Assembly: GCA_017964115.1 (NCBI GenBank)
Contig: JAGCSL010000053.1
Location: 1 to 26,530, forward strand
Reading direction: 5' to 3'
Origin: Candidatus Saccharimonadota bacterium
GTDB lineage: Bacteria; Patescibacteriota; Saccharimonadia; Saccharimonadales; Saccharimonadaceae
Length of the DNA: 26,530 nucleotides
Shown here in pieces: positions 24,351 to 26,530 of this stretch. The notes under the pieces are model-generated. The model searched no databases and had not been told where the DNA came from. It saw nothing but the letters and a program-made list of their open reading frames with translations. Within the stretch, counting starts at the first letter, position 1. Every line of letters begins with the position of its first letter. The translations under genes and the position numbers were made by a program.

Positions 24351-24367
24351 ATAACCTAAAAAACTAT

Positions 24368-24399
24368 AAGCCGGAGTCGTCAAAAGCTCCGGCTTTTTT
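24368..24399 (+). terminator. Terminator after rimK
   Basis: AAGCCGGAG pairs with CTCCGGCTT around a 10-base loop, followed by a T-run. Confidence 0.9.
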
Positions 24400-24400
24400 G

Positions 24401-24409
24401 TGGTAGAAT
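24401..24409 (+). promoter_or_regulatory. Extended -10 promoter for the five-helix membrane protein
   Basis: TGGTAGAAT lies 12 bases before the ATG at 24422, predicting a leader of only about 5 bases. Confidence 0.45.
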
Positions 24410-24421
24410 AATAAATAGCTT

Positions 24422-24880
24422 ATGGTTTTAGCAGTTGTTCTCGCAGCACTACTTCTCTGCTTTCTCCTTGTACGCCACCACGTAGGCGTGCCGTTTTTGG
24501 CGATGATTGCTGGGCTGGCAGTCTATGAACATTTTGGCGCTAGTTTTGCGGGCGCCATTAGTCAATGGATACCAGCAATCCCGGATTGGGCGGCCGATGC
24601 TGGACTTTATATTATCTTCGTAGCATTAGTACCGATTTTGCTATATTTCCGAGCGGGACGCAGTGGTCTATTTGGCGTAATGCGCGCAATAGAGTCAATT
24701 CTTTTTGCCGTGATGCTAACTGCATTATTGGCGCCACCGTTAGTGACTTTATTCAGCTTTGATACTCTGTCGGCAGCTGTCGCTAACTATATAGATGGAA
24801 TTCGTGGCGTAATTCTGGTGGTGGGGATTATATTTGCGTACGTAGATACTTTCTTGTACCGCTCAGGTCGGATTTCCTAA
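24422..24880 (+). CDS. Hypothetical polytopic membrane protein
   Basis: The 152-residue protein is almost entirely hydrophobic, with about five membrane helices: 1-17, 20-40, 57-78, 84-108 and 127-146. A polar loop, QWIPAIPDWAADA, lies between the second and third. The hydrophobic layout faintly recalls CvpA-like proteins, but I see no diagnostic motif and assign no family. Its 3' end overlaps the convergent SpoU methyltransferase gene by 53 bases. No Shine-Dalgarno sequence precedes the start. Confidence 0.65.
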   Translation: MVLAVVLAALLLCFLLVRHHVGVPFLAMIAGLAVYEHFGASFAGAISQWIPAIPDWAADAGLYIIFVALVPILLYFRAGRSGLFGVMRAIESILFAVMLTALLAPPLVTLFSFDTLSAAVANYIDGIRGVILVVGIIFAYVDTFLYRSGRIS

Positions 24881-25352
24881 GTTCCCAAATTGCTATTCCG
24901 GCCGCCGTCGAGACGTTGAAAGACTCTTTTTGACCGAGCATCGGAATCTCGAGGGTGCCATCACATTTGGTGAGAATCTCCTCGGGAATACCATGCACCT
25001 CCTCGCCAAGAATAAGAGCGACAGAATCTGGCATGTCTGGAGAATCAGCTAAATTAAGCGAGTCTGCACCCTGCTCTAAGGCGAATACTTTAATTTTATT
25101 TTTGTGGAGATGCTCAATTGCCTCAGTAATATTGCTGAAACGCTGCCAGTTTATGGTCTTCTCTGCGCCAAGGGCGGTTTTATGGATTTCTTTCTCGAGT
25201 TTGACTTGTTCGTGCGGAAGGCCTTTGTCTAAGAATGGCGTATAGCCAGTAAAGATTGCCGAATCGACGCCTAAGCAATCGCAAGTACGCAAAATAGAGC
25301 CAACATTATAGGTGGAACGAATATTATACAGAATAACTGTAAGCGTTTTCAT
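24828..25352 (-). CDS. SpoU/TrmH-family RNA 2'-O-ribose methyltransferase
   Basis: The 174-residue protein is a minimal SPOUT methyltransferase. Motif 1 is NIRSTYNVGSILRT (10-23), motif 2 is ILGEEVHGIPEEIL (about 113-126), and motif 3, which forms the SAM-binding knot, is IPMLGQKESFNVSTAAGI (about 134-151). It would methylate a ribose 2'-OH in tRNA or rRNA. The target cannot be told from the core domain alone because no extra RNA-binding domain is present. It diverges from the pilus ATPase gene with only 14 bases between the start codons. Confidence 0.92.
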   Translation of the reverse strand: MKTLTVILYNIRSTYNVGSILRTCDCLGVDSAIFTGYTPFLDKGLPHEQVKLEKEIHKTALGAEKTINWQRFSNITEAIEHLHKNKIKVFALEQGADSLNLADSPDMPDSVALILGEEVHGIPEEILTKCDGTLEIPMLGQKESFNVSTAAGIAIWELRKSDLSGTRKYLRTQI

Positions 25353-25360
25353 GATACAAT
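25352..25360 (+). promoter_or_regulatory. Extended -10 promoter, leaderless, for the pilus ATPase gene
   Basis: TGATACAAT is followed by 6 bases and the ATG at 25367. It overlaps the first codon of the divergent SpoU gene. Confidence 0.55.
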
Positions 25361-25366
25361 GAAATT

Positions 25367-26530
25367 ATGAATGAGGATGAGGTCCAAAGCAAGCGTAGGC
25401 AAAATGAAGAAGATGCGACCGAGCGTCGCGCGAAGATTCTTGGCCTGCCATATCTAGACACACGTGAATTTGAACACGACGATCAACTTGTGCGCAACGT
25501 GTTAACGAAAGAAGAGATGCATCGCGACTTCATGATTCCACTTCAGGTGGGCGAAGGCAGCACGCCATATCAATTCATGGTAACGAGCCAGACGCCGCGT
25601 AGTGTGATCGAAGCAACACAGAAGCAGTACGAAGATGAGGGTATGCGCATTGAGTTCTTCTTGATTTCAAATTCCGCATATCAGGTTTACATGCTTCGTC
25701 ACGACCCACCGAAAGAAATTCATTATGACGATATCGAAATCGCCTCCGAGGGCGACTCCGAAACAATTCATCAAGTTTCCGAGACTTTGAACAGTGTCGC
25801 AACCGACAAAGTTTTCGATTATTTGCTTGACCAGGCCGATAGACTCGGTGCCTCGGATATCCACATCGAGAACCTTCGCAACGCAATCCGCATTCGTATG
25901 CGTGTAGATGGTATTTTGCACCCAGTAGCAGAGATTAGTCGTGACCGCTATCGCATTTTCATGGGTGAGCTTAGCTCTCGCGCTAACGTTTCAACCGCTT
26001 CGATGCGCCCGCAGTCTGGCCATATGCAGAAAGATATTACGCGAAACGGCGCAACGCATTTATTGAACATTCGTGTTGAGATGGTGCCAACGATGTATGG
26101 TCAAGATGCTGTATTGCGTCTCTTTAACTTCGACGAATCACTTCTGAACCTTGACTTACTTGGTATTACTGAAGAAGAACGCGCCCAGATTGACGAGGTG
26201 GTCTCGCATCCGCGCGGCTTGCTATTAATGGTAGGTCCAACTGGTTCTGGTAAATCTACGACGCTATATTCGATTATTAATGCTTTAAACACGACCGAAC
26301 GCAAGATTATCACACTTGAGGATCCGATTGAGTACGGCCTCACGGGTATCTCGCAGATTCCAATTATGACTGGCCAAGGCGGTTCGTTCGCGGAAGGTTT
26401 GCGCTCGGTTTTACGTCTAGACCCTGACGTAGTGATGGTTGGCGAGATTCGCGATGCAGATACGGCACGTACAGCAATCCAGGCGTCGATTACCGGTCAC
26501 TTGGTGCTTTCATCATTCCACGCCAACTCT
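25367..26530 (+). CDS. pilB: PilB/GspE-type pilus assembly ATPase, partial (C-terminus beyond right edge)
   Basis: The frame is open from the ATG at 25367 to the end of the window (388 residues). This secretion-type ATPase drives type IV pilus extension. Visible motifs are ASDIHIE (162-168), Walker A GPTGSGKST (290-298), the Asp box TLEDPIEY, Walker B DVVMVGEIRD (from 354) and the His box GHLVLSSFHANS. The N-terminal 140 residues are divergent and only loosely like the MshEN domain. PilB is favoured over the retraction ATPase PilT because of this extra N-terminal domain. With the prepilin at 21813 and comEC it points to a type IV pilus and DNA-uptake capacity. Confidence 0.93.
   Translation, partial: MNEDEVQSKRRQNEEDATERRAKILGLPYLDTREFEHDDQLVRNVLTKEEMHRDFMIPLQVGEGSTPYQFMVTSQTPRSVIEATQKQYEDEGMRIEFFLISNSAYQVYMLRHDPPKEIHYDDIEIASEGDSETIHQVSETLNSVATDKVFDYLLDQADRLGASDIHIENLRNAIRIRMRVDGILHPVAEISRDRYRIFMGELSSRANVSTASMRPQSGHMQKDITRNGATHLLNIRVEMVPTMYGQDAVLRLFNFDESLLNLDLLGITEEERAQIDEVVSHPRGLLLMVGPTGSGKSTTLYSIINALNTTERKIITLEDPIEYGLTGISQIPIMTGQGGSFAEGLRSVLRLDPDVVMVGEIRDADTARTAIQASITGHLVLSSFHANS

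Noticed and set aside
1..26530. CRISPR arrays, insertion sequences, integrases or prophage genes
   Set aside because: No regularly spaced repeats, terminal inverted repeats with a transposase, or phage-type genes were seen. The only striking inverted repeats are terminators and the tRNA-flanking pair.

Overview
The window reads as a piece of a small, densely packed bacterial chromosome. The gene set and style best fit a Patescibacteria/CPR member, most likely Candidatus Saccharibacteria (TM7). The reasons are: short housekeeping proteins (a 110-residue TsaB, a 280-residue TilS, a 469-residue MetG); a Gram-positive-like envelope set (LtaS-type phosphoglycerol transferase, DUF348-G5 muralytic protein); type IV pilus and ComEC genes in an otherwise minimal background; and very short intergenic spaces. 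The lineage is inferred from gene content; no rRNA gene is present to prove it. TGA works as an ordinary stop in several genes, so the genetic code looks standard.

Layout. Positions 1-4297 (minus strand) hold a very large secreted Ser/Thr/Asn-rich surface protein, cut by the left edge, translationally coupled behind a single-pass membrane protein with a long charged helix. Then come rny (RNase Y), a tsaE-tsaB pair, and comEC (6704-8038). The comEC reading frame clearly extends upstream to 8182 but is broken by an in-frame TGA. On the plus strand at 8249 lies an LtaS-like sulfatase-fold membrane enzyme. It converges on metG at a shared bidirectional terminator. Minus-strand genes follow: a tail-anchored acidic protein, rsmA, an RpfB-like cell-wall protein and tilS. 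A PRC-barrel gene is divergent from tilS and converges, with overlap, on the recA-recX operon. Next are a DUF5674-like gene, yebC, dut, tRNA-Ser(UGA), a glycogen branching enzyme, a tRNA with CAU anticodon, a type IV prepilin, a bacterial PH-domain membrane protein, a RimB-like/RimK pair, a five-helix membrane protein overlapping a SpoU methyltransferase, and a PilB/GspE-type ATPase cut by the right edge.

Together the genes cover tRNA maturation (tsaB, tsaE, tilS, possibly the tRNA-CAU that TilS would modify), recombination and DNA uptake (recA, recX, comEC, prepilin, pilus ATPase), RNA decay, and envelope building or remodelling. The most notable pattern is regulatory. At least seven genes carry an extended -10 motif (TGnTAnnnT) ending exactly 6-7 bases before the start codon with no Shine-Dalgarno sequence, which predicts leaderless mRNAs. 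A second class of genes has ordinary Shine-Dalgarno leaders.

Once the long open frame at the left edge is counted, no stretch over 300 bases is without a gene. No CRISPR array, insertion sequence, rRNA gene or replication origin was seen.
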